A stretch of 64,000 nt of DNA from Brevibacillus agri. GTDB lineage: Bacteria; Bacillota; Bacilli; Brevibacillales; Brevibacillaceae. Positions within the stretch are counted from its first letter, which is position 1, and every line of letters starts with the position of its first letter. Positions 24,783-33,255 of this stretch are shown one piece after another. The DNA lies in NCBI RefSeq assembly GCF_004117055.1, contig NZ_CP026363.1, positions 1,851,501 to 1,915,500 on the forward strand, given 5' to 3'. Made by a program: the position numbers and the translations under genes. The notes beneath the pieces were generated by a model. That model made no database searches and was not told the DNA's origin. It was given only the letters and a program-made list of their open reading frames with translations.

Positions 24783-26426
24783 ATGAAGAAAAAACTGATT
24801 ACGGCTGCTGCCCTGCTGCTGCTGGTTGTTCCGGGATTGGCCGCGTGCAGCAAGGATACGCCGGCAGCTTCGGATACGAATCAAGGACAGGCTGCTTCTG
24901 CAGCCGCCATCAAGCAAGAGGTGACGGCGAACCTGAAGGGCGAGCCGTACACGCTCGATCCGGCATTCGCCTCGGACTCGACTTCGTATTGGGTCATCGA
25001 CCACCTGTACGAAGGGCTGTACCGCTATGACCAAAACGGCGAGCTGGTCGAGGGCGCAGCGGAAAAAATCGAGATTTCCCCGGACGGGAAGACGTACACT
25101 TATCACATCCGCAAAGGGCTGAAATGGTCTAACGGCGATGCGTTGACCGCCAAAGACTTCGAATTTGCCTGGAAGCGGGTGCTGGACCCGAAAACGGCCG
25201 CCTATGAACCGTCTGCCCTGTACTACATCGAGGGAGCGGAGGAGTACAACACAGGCAAAGGCCCGCTGGAAAACGTGAAAATCGCCACGCCAGACGACTA
25301 CACGCTCGTCGTCGGGCTGAAAAACCCGACCAGCTTCTTCCCGAAAGTCGCGATCGGCCGTCCGTACTTGCCTGTGAATCCGAAAGTGGTGCAGGCGGAC
25401 AAAAACTGGGCAGCGGAAGCGAAAAGCATCGTGACGAACGGCGCTTACAAAGTCAGCGGCTGGGAGCACAACAACGAGCTGACGCTGACCAAAAACGACC
25501 AGTACTGGGACAAAGACGCCGTGACGATGGAAACGGTTCATTTCAAAATGGTCAACGACGCCACTACCTCCTACCAGATGTACAAGACAGGCAAGCTCGA
25601 CCTGATCGACTCGTTGCCGACCGATGTTATCGAGCAGGAAAAAGGCAAGGAAGAGTACAAGACAACGGCTGACTTCGGCGTGTACACCTACACGTTCAAC
25701 ACAGAGGCAGAGCCGTTCAACAACGCGAAAATCCGGCGAGCTTTTGCGCTGGCGATCGACCGGGAAGCGATCACGCAAAACATTACGAAGGGCGATCAAA
25801 AAGCGGCCTACGGCTACGTCGCCTACGGCGTGACCACACCGTCCGGCAAAGACTTCCGCGACGAGGCGGCACCGTACTACAGCTACGATCCGGCCGCAGC
25901 GAAAAAGCTGCTGGAAGAAGGCATGCAGGAACAAGGCTGGTCGACGCTGCCTGCCGTCACCTTGAAGTACAGCACAGGCGAGTCGCATAAAAAAGTAGCG
26001 GAAGCGCTGCAAGAGATGTTCCGCAAAAACTTGGGCGTAGAAATCAAGTTGGAGCATCAGGAGTGGAAAACGTACATCGACACGTACAAGCAAATGAACT
26101 TCCAGATCGCGCGCATGGGCTGGACCGGAGCGTACCTGGACCCGCTGGCCGTCCTGGAGCTGTACACGAGCAAGTCGTCGAGCAACTTCACCAAGTGGGA
26201 AAATGCGAAGTTCGACGAGCTGATCGAGCAAGCGCGGGTGGAGCAAGATCAGGAAAAACGGACCAAGCTCTTGCATGAAGCGGAGGATGTGTTGATGGCG
26301 GAAATGCCGATTATTCCGGTCTACTTTTACACACAAAACTACTTGAACAACAAAAAGATCGAAGGCATTCGCTACAGCGTGACGACAGAGCCGGACTTCC
26401 GCTGGGCGAAAAAGGTGGCGGAATAA
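24783..26426 (+). CDS. peptide-binding lipoprotein of the ABC importer (OppA/DppE family, SBP_bac_5)
   Basis: This extracellular receptor captures peptides for the four upstream subunits. The 547-aa protein has a lipoprotein signal with lipobox LAAC (Cys22) followed by a low-complexity Ala/Gln/Ser linker, then the family 5 binding fold (LKGEPYTLDPAFASDS, YHIRKGLKWSNGD, VTNGAYKVSGWEH). It closes the operon 30 bases after the second ATPase, behind GGAGGAAAG. The full-length gene helps to show that the copy at 9681 is truncated. Sequence details place it in the OppA/DppE group but not the same orthologue as that remnant. Confidence 0.93.
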   Translation: MKKKLITAAALLLLVVPGLAACSKDTPAASDTNQGQAASAAAIKQEVTANLKGEPYTLDPAFASDSTSYWVIDHLYEGLYRYDQNGELVEGAAEKIEISPDGKTYTYHIRKGLKWSNGDALTAKDFEFAWKRVLDPKTAAYEPSALYYIEGAEEYNTGKGPLENVKIATPDDYTLVVGLKNPTSFFPKVAIGRPYLPVNPKVVQADKNWAAEAKSIVTNGAYKVSGWEHNNELTLTKNDQYWDKDAVTMETVHFKMVNDATTSYQMYKTGKLDLIDSLPTDVIEQEKGKEEYKTTADFGVYTYTFNTEAEPFNNAKIRRAFALAIDREAITQNITKGDQKAAYGYVAYGVTTPSGKDFRDEAAPYYSYDPAAAKKLLEEGMQEQGWSTLPAVTLKYSTGESHKKVAEALQEMFRKNLGVEIKLEHQEWKTYIDTYKQMNFQIARMGWTGAYLDPLAVLELYTSKSSSNFTKWENAKFDELIEQARVEQDQEKRTKLLHEAEDVLMAEMPIIPVYFYTQNYLNNKKIEGIRYSVTTEPDFRWAKKVAE

Positions 26427-26461
26427 GCGCGCCCGCCGCGCCTGCAAGACAAGATTGATTA

Positions 26462-26495
26462 AAGGAGCCTCCTGCTTGCTTGCGGGAGGCTCCTT
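26462..26495 (+). terminator. terminator of the peptide ABC operon
   Basis: GGAGCCTCC and GGAGGCTCC pair around a 12-base loop; only a short T stretch follows. Confidence 0.7.
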
Positions 26496-26634
26496 GCTGT
26501 CTGGGCGATTTTGCGGCGAAAAACGACGATGTTGTGAAATAGTGTTTTCCTCCTGGAAAAATGCGGGTAATATATAGGTAGATAGAACCCTATGCGAGAA
26601 CGTTGCATGAGAGTACAGGGTGTGAGGAGAACGA

Positions 26635-26886
26635 ATGATGATGGATACGTGTTTCAAATGCGGAAGCAAAATGAAGCCGAATGAATACAGTTGCCACGTC
26701 TGCGGCGAAAACGAAATGGAAGACTACCGGATGATTCGCAACTACGTGCGAAGCTACCCGAATTCGAATGCGATGCAAATTGCCAATGCGACAGGTATCT
26801 CCGTGTCCAAAATATTGCGCTACATCAAAAACGGCTCCTTGACCGTGGTCGACAACCAATCCCGCAGAGGACGGCGTTTTGAATGA
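26635..26886 (+). CDS. small zinc-ribbon/helix-turn-helix protein (TIGR03826/YvyF-like N-terminal module)
   Basis: This 83-aa protein has two Cys-x2-Cys pairs (CFKCG and CHVCG), as in a zinc ribbon. They are followed by a helix-turn-helix-like segment (NAMQIANATGISVSKILRYIKNGSLTV) and a basic tail. This layout resembles the N-terminal part of the flagellar-region protein YvyF/TIGR03826, which affects flagellar gene expression, but the protein is shorter and no flagellar genes adjoin. Three consecutive ATGs follow TGAGGAG; the first is used here. The function is unknown; a small regulator is the best guess. Confidence 0.7.
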   Translation: MMMDTCFKCGSKMKPNEYSCHVCGENEMEDYRMIRNYVRSYPNSNAMQIANATGISVSKILRYIKNGSLTVVDNQSRRGRRFE

Positions 26887-26903
26887 CGAGGAAATGGACG
26901 AAC

Positions 26904-26949
26904 AGCCCGCAAGCTGCAACATGCGCCAAGCATGTGAGCGTGCGGCTTT
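26904..26949 (+). terminator. terminator-like hairpin after the zinc-ribbon gene
   Basis: GCCCGCAAGCT and AGCGTGCGGC form an outer stem around an inner ACATGC/GCATGT hairpin. A short T stretch follows. Confidence 0.55.
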
Positions 26950-27090
26950 GTTGCGATTGAAAAAGTGGAGCTTCATCTAAAATTGTAAGAACATGCTATA
27001 AGTAGTGAGCAGCTTAAAATATGTCACCGTGTTTGACCTAAATGTGCCCCCGAAAATGGGCTGTTTTTATTTTACAAGCATATTCAGGAA

Positions 27091-27515
27091 ATGTACCAAA
27101 AGCCCGTACATCGCAAAGGGACATTAGCGAAGGCAGATCGACAGAAAATTGTTCTCGGGAATGAGTATGATGTGCAGCGCATGCTTTATTCGTTAATCCG
27201 TCCTATTTTCCCTGAAGCAAGAGTTGAAATTTATGAGGACGGGGGATATAAAAGCTATCGCTATGATATTTTTTTGATGATTATGAAACGGTTATCGAAG
27301 TCAAATGCTCCCGTCCATCCATGCAGGAACGTGAACTCACCGAGCAAATCGGATCTGATGCTTTTCACTATCAAGAAAAGTAAATTTACTTCTTTATCTA
27401 CGATAAGCATAGAGTAATAGCAAACGTCGATGCTTTCTCCAAAGCATATAGTAAATCGCTGAATACACACGAAAAGCAGATCGAAACAGTTATTATCCAG
27501 CCCATTTCTTTTTAG
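27091..27515 (+). pseudogene. decayed PD-(D/E)XK nuclease-like gene
   Basis: The frame starts at 27091 (MYQKPVHRKGTL) and runs to YKSYRYDIF. A seven-T run at 27269-27275 then shifts the frame: adding one T restores DDYETVIEVKCSRPSMQERE, which contains the D...EVK pattern of PD-(D/E)XK nucleases. An in-frame TAA lies after FHYQEK, and the same frame continues as IYFFIYDKHRVIANVDAF to a stop at 27513. Together this gives about 141 residues of a nuclease-domain module often seen at the C-terminus of defence proteins. Any N-terminal domain is missing. One frameshift and one nonsense codon make it non-functional. The surroundings are short broken sequences. Confidence 0.65.
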
Positions 27516-27642
27516 AACACGATCCAAGCTCGTAAAAATAGCAAAGCTCCATATTATGAATAAAGGCACCCAGGATTTTATTTTCAGATTTAAGGGTAAC
27601 GTTTGCCCAACGTCAAGTAGACAGTGGAAGAAGAAAAGATCT

Positions 27643-27678
27643 GACACCAATCATTTGGTTATGATTGGTGTCATTTTT
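27643..27678. terminator. 12-bp perfect hairpin with T-run
   Basis: GACACCAATCAT and ATGATTGGTGTC pair perfectly around a 6-base loop, followed by TTTTT. It has no intact gene immediately upstream and is probably left from a decayed unit. Confidence 0.75.
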
Positions 27679-27873
27679 ATGCGCAGATTGTTGAAGAGAG
27701 TGCCGGTATGAGCAAGCCCCCATTTCGTTGAACACTAAAAAGCTTTGGACTGCAAGCTGACGTCCGGTACTCATTGGCTTCAGCTATTGGCCTAACGGAC
27801 GGATGAGTTTTTCCAGTTGATTAGTAGGATTGGGGCCTGACCGCATACATGTGAGTGAGCTTTTTTATGCTTT

Positions 27874-29295
27874 TTACACCCAGCGCAACCCTTTCGGATA
27901 GTGATTTTTCAACAGGCCCTCCGATTGCTTTCCCCAGCCGATGGAAAAGCCGTCTACGGCGACGAGTGTCCAGCCGTTCGCTCCGTCCCGGGCGAGCGCT
28001 TCGCCTTTCAAATAGCGCAGCAGGTCGGGATCGTCCGCGCTGTAAGCGGCGACGCGGGCAGCCTCAGCGGGCGTGATGGCGAGCGCGAGCGCATGGGCAG
28101 GCTCCAGCCGATTTTTTTTCACCGTACCGAGATGCAGGCCGACGCGCGCGACCTTGAGCTTGTCCCAGTCCATTTCCGGGATGGGCGAGTAGTACAGTTG
28201 CTCGCCAAACAGGACAAAGGCGGATTCGTCGGCAAATGCGTCTGCGAGCTGCGGCATCGCTTCCTTGGCAAAAGCGCGCCAGGCAGCCAGCGCTTCCTTG
28301 CGTCCGGCGGGAGCGGCGGTTTTGGCGGCCCGCTTGTCCTTGCGCTTGCCAGACGCTGCGATTGGGGCTGCGTTTGCATCGGCGCTTTTTTGCAGCTTGG
28401 CGAGGTAGTGGCCTTCGCCTTGCAAGCGATGCGGCCACAGGCGCGCAGTATCGCTGAGCGCTTCGCAGGCGGGATTGGCCCAGCTTGGCTGACCGGGAGC
28501 GAACCATTCCGGCTGCGGCAGCGGGACGATTGTAAATTCCGGATGGCGGGCGAGAAAATCGACGAGAGACTGCTCGTTTTCCAGCGGAGCGAACGTGCAA
28601 GTGGAGTAGACGAGCGTTCCGCCCGGCTTGAGCATGGCGCTGGCGGCGTCGAGAATGTCTTGCTGCATGAGGTGGCATTCCGTCACTTTGTCCGGCGACC
28701 AGTCTTCCACCGCTTCTGGCAGCTTGCGGAACATCCCTTCGCCGGAGCACGGGGCATCGACGAGAATTTTGTCAAAAAACTGCGGAAAACGCTCCTGCAG
28801 TCGCTCCGGCGTCTCGTTGGTCACGACGGCGTTTTTGACGCCGCAGCGCTCCAGGTTTTCCGCCAACGCTTTCACGCGAACCGGGTGAATTTCGTTGGCA
28901 ACGAGCAAGCCTTCGCCGTTCAGTCCCGCAGCGAGCTGAGTAGACTTGCCGCCGGGAGCCGCGCACAGGTCGAGGATGCGCTCGCCCGGCTGTGCGTCGA
29001 GCGCCTCGGCGGCGGACATGGCGCTTGGCTCTTGCAGGTAGTACAAGCCCGCCGCGTGAAACGGATGCTTGCCGGGGCGGTCTTGCTCGCGGTAGCGAAA
29101 CCCGTTTGCGCACCAGGCAACCGGCTCCAGCGCAAACGGGGAGAGCGAGAGAAAACGCTCGCGCGCGACCTTGAGCGGATTGACTCGCAAGCCGTGCGTG
29201 ACGGGCTGGTCGTAGGAAGCGATGAACGCTTCGTATTCCTGTTCGAGCAGGTTTTTCATTCGTTCGGTGAAAAGTCCGGGTAGATTTTGTGTCAT
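27874..29295 (-). CDS. RsmF-like 16S rRNA m5C methyltransferase (NOL1/NOP2/Sun family)
   Basis: This SAM-dependent enzyme methylates a cytidine C5 in small-subunit rRNA. The 473-aa protein carries the RsmB/RsmF core: SAM motif LDLCAAPGGKSTQLA, motif IV with the first catalytic Cys in VDAPCSGEGMFRK, and motif VI with the second Cys in LVYSTCTFAPLENE. An Ala/Lys-rich linker and a C-terminal RsmF/PUA-like domain (about 330-473) follow. The start at 29295 (MTQNLPGLF) sits behind CGGAGGCG; an in-frame start 54 bases further up has none. The exact target base is inferred from the family only. Confidence 0.88.
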   Translation of the reverse strand: MTQNLPGLFTERMKNLLEQEYEAFIASYDQPVTHGLRVNPLKVARERFLSLSPFALEPVAWCANGFRYREQDRPGKHPFHAAGLYYLQEPSAMSAAEALDAQPGERILDLCAAPGGKSTQLAAGLNGEGLLVANEIHPVRVKALAENLERCGVKNAVVTNETPERLQERFPQFFDKILVDAPCSGEGMFRKLPEAVEDWSPDKVTECHLMQQDILDAASAMLKPGGTLVYSTCTFAPLENEQSLVDFLARHPEFTIVPLPQPEWFAPGQPSWANPACEALSDTARLWPHRLQGEGHYLAKLQKSADANAAPIAASGKRKDKRAAKTAAPAGRKEALAAWRAFAKEAMPQLADAFADESAFVLFGEQLYYSPIPEMDWDKLKVARVGLHLGTVKKNRLEPAHALALAITPAEAARVAAYSADDPDLLRYLKGEALARDGANGWTLVAVDGFSIGWGKQSEGLLKNHYPKGLRWV

Positions 29296-29382
29296 AAACG
29301 CCTCCGTTGTCAGATTTTGGCCGCATGTAAAAGGAAAAGCTAGAATCATGGCGAATCATAGAAAATGAGGTGAGAGCTTGTT

Positions 29383-30138
29383 ATGAAGGGATCCCGTGCA
29401 GAACGCTACCGTTCCCGGCGGAGGAACGACTCGGAAGTCAGCCGATTTTGGATCATGGGGTTGCTTTTCTCACTGCTGGTGCTCGCTTTTGAATTCTTCA
29501 TCGAAATTCCCGCCGATGCAGAGTGGCTTGTCGATATGGAGATGGCCTTGTTCTCGGCCAGCTTTACGTTGCTCGCTTTTTACCTGCTCGGGCTTACCTT
29601 TGCCTTTTCCCGCCACCAACAGGCAGGGAAGATCAATCACCAGATCATCATCTATGTATGGTTGGGAGCGATCTTGTTTCACCTTTTCCTGCTCATCAGC
29701 AATTTGTCCAATCAACATGTGTACAAAGCAGGGATCATTTTATTTTTAGGGCCTTTGTTTTTAACTGTCTACCATTTTATCACGTACTTGTCCGCTTTGC
29801 GCGAGGAGCGTGAGGAGCAGGAAGCGGCCACGGCTGCTTCGCTGGAGCGCACGGCTTACCAGATGATTCTGGAGGGCGGCAAGGTGTACAGCGAAATCAA
29901 CCGGTTAAAAACAGAGTATCCGGAAGTGGACCAGATGCTTCGCGCCAACGACTTTCACGATAGATTGGAGCGCTACGCCCTGGAGATGCAGCAGTATTTG
30001 CAGGTGAAAAACTTCGAGCGCAAGGACGTGGAGCTGTTGGAGGGGCACTACTATTTCTTGGAAAATTTGCTGAGTCTCGCGAAGCAGCACCCGGGGATCA
30101 TCGAATCTCGCGCGTATTCGCACCGCGCAGACAAGTAA
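29383..30138 (+). CDS. membrane protein of unknown function with cytoplasmic helical tail
   Basis: This 251-aa protein is not recognised. A basic N-terminus ([11 protein letters not shown]) is followed by four hydrophobic segments at about 22-42, 52-75, 85-107 and 112-134. A long charged helical tail follows (residues 135-251), rich in Glu and Leu. The gene ends 22 bases before a soluble chemoreceptor-like gene, so the two are probably one operon. The membrane part could tether or sense for the soluble partner; that is inference from position only. It diverges from the rRNA methyltransferase gene. Confidence 0.75.
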   Translation: MKGSRAERYRSRRRNDSEVSRFWIMGLLFSLLVLAFEFFIEIPADAEWLVDMEMALFSASFTLLAFYLLGLTFAFSRHQQAGKINHQIIIYVWLGAILFHLFLLISNLSNQHVYKAGIILFLGPLFLTVYHFITYLSALREEREEQEAATAASLERTAYQMILEGGKVYSEINRLKTEYPEVDQMLRANDFHDRLERYALEMQQYLQVKNFERKDVELLEGHYYFLENLLSLAKQHPGIIESRAYSHRADK

Positions 30139-30160
30139 AGCAAAAAGGAGAGGGAAGCAA

Positions 30161-31111
30161 ATGTTTTGGAAAAAGGACAAAGGACTTGCGGAAAAAGAGA
30201 CAGCAGCGGCAGCAGTGACACCCTTGGCAACAGAGAGCGAAGCACAGCAGCAAGACGCGTGGAAAAAGGAACTGCGCGGACTGTACGAACAGATAGGGGC
30301 GATCATTTCCCAGCACAATGAGGTAAATGCTCAACACGACGGGCTTGCCCGTCTGGCCACCCAAATGAAAAACGTCGTGGAGAAAATCCAGGCCATCAAC
30401 GAAAAAGACGACGAGTCTGCCAACCAGCTCTCCGTGCGCGGAGAGCGGCTGACCGTCATCTGCAAAGATTCGGTCGAGCGCTCGGAGGCGGGCAAAAAGG
30501 CGATGACCGAAGTGGTCGATGTGATGAGCCAGCTAGAAAAAGAATCGACGAACACGTCCCGCTCGATGAGCCGGCTGGAAGAACGCTCCTCGGAGATCAC
30601 GAGCATCGTCAAGGTCATTAGCGATATCGCCAACCAGACGAATTTGCTCGCGCTGAATGCCGCGATTGAGGCGGCGCGCGCAGGCGAGCAGGGACGAGGC
30701 TTCGCAGTCGTGGCGGACGAGGTGCGCAAGCTGGCAGAAATGACGGCGAACTCGACGAAAACGATTGCCGAGCTGATCGGCAAAATCCAGGAGGAAACAA
30801 AAGAAGCGCTCGCCAACAGCGAGAAGAGCGGCAACGCGATCAAAAACGGACTGGCGATCAGCAAGGAAGCGTCCGAAAAAATGGACGGAATCGTGCGCGC
30901 TTTCCACGAAGTCAACGAAGAAGTGGCAGGCGTCATGCAGATTATCCAGCAGCAAAAGCGCTTTGCCGACGAGGTGTCCAGCCAGGTCAATGCAGCGCGC
31001 GGCCTGTTGGACGACCTGAACGAAGATTTGATCGGCCACGTAAAAGAAGCGGGCGTCGTCGACCAGCTTTTGCAGAGCAGCCTGAAAGAAGTCAAAAAAG
31101 TATTGTCCTAA
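30161..31111 (+). CDS. soluble methyl-accepting chemotaxis protein
   Basis: The 316-aa protein has no TM helix. A short N-terminal region is followed by the MCP signalling coiled coil with the conserved hairpin [18 protein letters not shown] near residue 158 and flanking ADEVRKLAE. It resembles cytosolic receptors such as Bacillus YfmS in size and layout. Lacking its own sensor domain, it needs a partner; the membrane protein encoded just upstream is the obvious candidate. The ribosome site is AAAAGGAGAGG. Confidence 0.9.
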   Translation: MFWKKDKGLAEKETAAAAVTPLATESEAQQQDAWKKELRGLYEQIGAIISQHNEVNAQHDGLARLATQMKNVVEKIQAINEKDDESANQLSVRGERLTVICKDSVERSEAGKKAMTEVVDVMSQLEKESTNTSRSMSRLEERSSEITSIVKVISDIANQTNLLALNAAIEAARAGEQGRGFAVVADEVRKLAEMTANSTKTIAELIGKIQEETKEALANSEKSGNAIKNGLAISKEASEKMDGIVRAFHEVNEEVAGVMQIIQQQKRFADEVSSQVNAARGLLDDLNEDLIGHVKEAGVVDQLLQSSLKEVKKVLS

Positions 31112-31141
31112 TAAAATTATTCCTCGACAAAGTGAAACGGA

Positions 31142-31181
31142 AAGTCCCTCCCCGCAGTCTTAATGGGTGAGGGACTTTTTT
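31142..31181 (+). terminator. terminator of the membrane protein-MCP pair
   Basis: AAGTCCCTC and GAGGGACTT pair perfectly around an 18-base loop, followed by TTTTT. Confidence 0.85.
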
Positions 31182-31191
31182 GTGCAGCTAA

Positions 31192-31217
31192 GGCTAGGTT
31201 AATCGCTTGGCACAGCC
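31192..31217. repeat. diverged copy of the 26-bp palindromic dispersed element
   Basis: GGCT at the left and GCTTGGCACAGCC at the right match the element seen at 16791, and the flank AGTTTTTT also matches. The left arm has drifted, so the hairpin is weak. Confidence 0.35.
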
Positions 31218-31273
31218 GAGTTTTTTAGCCGAGGCGAGAGCTTCGCCGGGAGAGAGCGGCTAGCCCACCCGTT

Positions 31274-33033
31274 CTAGTACGGGTCTACTACAGGCAATGG
31301 CTGCTCCAGCATGTAGCGATACACAGGCACCTCATCTCCGGCTTCGACCGGAATGAAGTTGAAGGTGACATAGCTGTCGACCGATTCCGGCTCCAGGGCG
31401 AGTGCAATGAAGTTGGCGTTTGGCTGGGCCATGCTGAATACATAGCTGCCGGCCGGGAAAGTCTTGGTCGTCTTGGTCACATTGGTCGTGACTTCGTTTG
31501 TAAAATGCCCGTTTTCGTACGTCGTGTTTACTTTGTTTTCGCTGACGGTGTAGCGCTCGACAGGCACGGTTGTCTCTTCGGACAGCTTGCTTACCTCCAC
31601 GCCGAGCTTTTTCAGCTTGGCTGCCACGTCGTGATAGGCAGCAGGCATGATGTAGGCGGTAGGGCGTTCGCGCTCCAGCACGGGGTAGGCGTCAGTCGAG
31701 CTGACCCAGTCGATGGGGACCGACACTTTTTTGGCCTGTGCCACGTCGACGACGACCAGCGACTGATTCGGGATGAGTTTGTTTTCGCTCGTGATGACGA
31801 GTTTGTCGTCGTCGTTTGCTTTTCTGCCTTTTTCGGTGACTTCCTCGCGGGCGCGGGCGACGGCTGCCTTGATCGCATCGGCATGGGCGGCGGTGGACTG
31901 GATGATGGCGGCGTGCGTGACGGCCTGGCTGTAGACGCGACGCTCAAAATCGGCCCGTCCGATGCCGATGCCGCGCGTTTCCACGAGGAAGGTCAACGTA
32001 TTTTTCAAACCGAGCGCATTGCGCCCGATGCGCGTCTCCGTGCTGCCTTCCGTGGCGGTCACCTTGCCGTCCTTGCCTTTGGCGAGCGTGAAGTAGGCGT
32101 GGTGGGAAAGCTGCTCCTTGTCCAGCGCTTTTTGCGCATCGGCCAACAGGAGCGAGTCGGACAGCTTGCGCAGCGACTCGGGAATATTCAAGTTTTTGGC
32201 GGACGAGATCAGGACGTCATAGGAGGAGATTGCGCCCTTTTCCCCGACGTGGGCAAACTGGTTGTAGTTGACCTGTTGCCTACGCGACCGTTGCAGGAGC
32301 GGTATAACTTTTCCCCGACGTGGGCAAACTGGTTGTAGTTGACGCCGTATTCGTGCGCGTCGAGGATCACGTCTGGCTGAAACTCATTGATCGCCTGATG
32401 TACGGCTTGCACCTCGGGATACTCGACCTTCATGTAGTCGCGGTTGGCATCCAGATCGGTAGCGATGTAGCGCTTGAACTGGTAGGAGCCGTCCGGGTTG
32501 AGCCGGGGGACGATGGCGACGTTGACCTTGTCGAGCAAATCGGCGCCGAGCGCGTCTTCAGCCAGCCATTTGGCGATGACGAGGGCGGATTCTCCGGCGG
32601 CAGGCTCGTTTCCGTGAATTTGCGCTTGCAGCCAGACGAGCGGCTTTGTCTGGTTTTGCTTGACGGTCGTCATGTCTTTGCTGAACAAAAGGAGCGGGAT
32701 GTCCCGTCCCTCCAGCGAGGTTCCGATCGAAACCAGCTTGGCGTGCTTGCTGGTTTCTGCCAACTTGCTTATGTATGCCAGCATTTCTTCCTGGGTAGTG
32801 AAGGCGACCTTTCCTTTGGCAAAGCCAGGGGTGCCGAAATCGAGCTGCGGGTCGGGGAACAGACTTTTGACCTCTGCAGGCTGTACATAGCTTGGGCCGA
32901 GGCCATAGTACGGAACAGGAGCGTCCGTCTGGGCAGCGTGGGCGGTCGGCGGCGCCCAGGGGAGTGCAAAACCGCTTGACAAAAGCGACACGGCAAGGGC
33001 AGCAGATGTGATGCAACGTACCTTCTTGGTCAT
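31274..33033 (-). pseudogene. secreted M14-family zinc carboxypeptidase gene, broken by a 71-bp insertion
   Basis: The gene starts at 33033 with a signal peptide (basic MTKKVR, hydrophobic core, AHA cleavage site). It encodes an M14 peptidase with HGNE (zinc ligands), LDANRDYM and LDAHEYG in the first part, and LVETRGIGIGR (catalytic Glu) in the second. The frame breaks at 32309-32238, where a 35-bp sequence occurs twice with 36 extra bases between. Removing 71 bases joins NQFAHVGEK directly to GAISSYDVLIS and restores one frame of about 562 aa. As it stands, translation ends in nonsense at 32209, and the second half (31274-32191) lacks a signal. The intact protein would act outside the cell on peptide C-termini. 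Confidence 0.85.
32238..32343. repeat. 35-bp direct repeats with a 36-bp insert inside the carboxypeptidase gene
   Basis: The same 35 bases (beginning TTTTCCCCGACGTGGGCAAA) occur at 32238-32272 and 32309-32343, separated by 36 unrelated bases. Loss of one copy plus the insert (71 bases) would repair the gene precisely. Confidence 0.9.
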
Positions 33034-33255
33034 AGGTTCCCTCCACGGATCAACAGAGAATGGTTGTACATTCTTAAAATATCAGATAATTTAAAAAATA
33101 ATAATCGCCCTCTTTATTCATTTTCACAGGAGAGAAAGCGGGACTTCCGTGTGATTCGCCATGAATAATATGGTATCATTTTCATATTGATACAAAAGTT
33201 TACTGTATTCAAACAAGTGAAATGGAGGAATTTTTCTTCAGGACAGGGGGATGAC

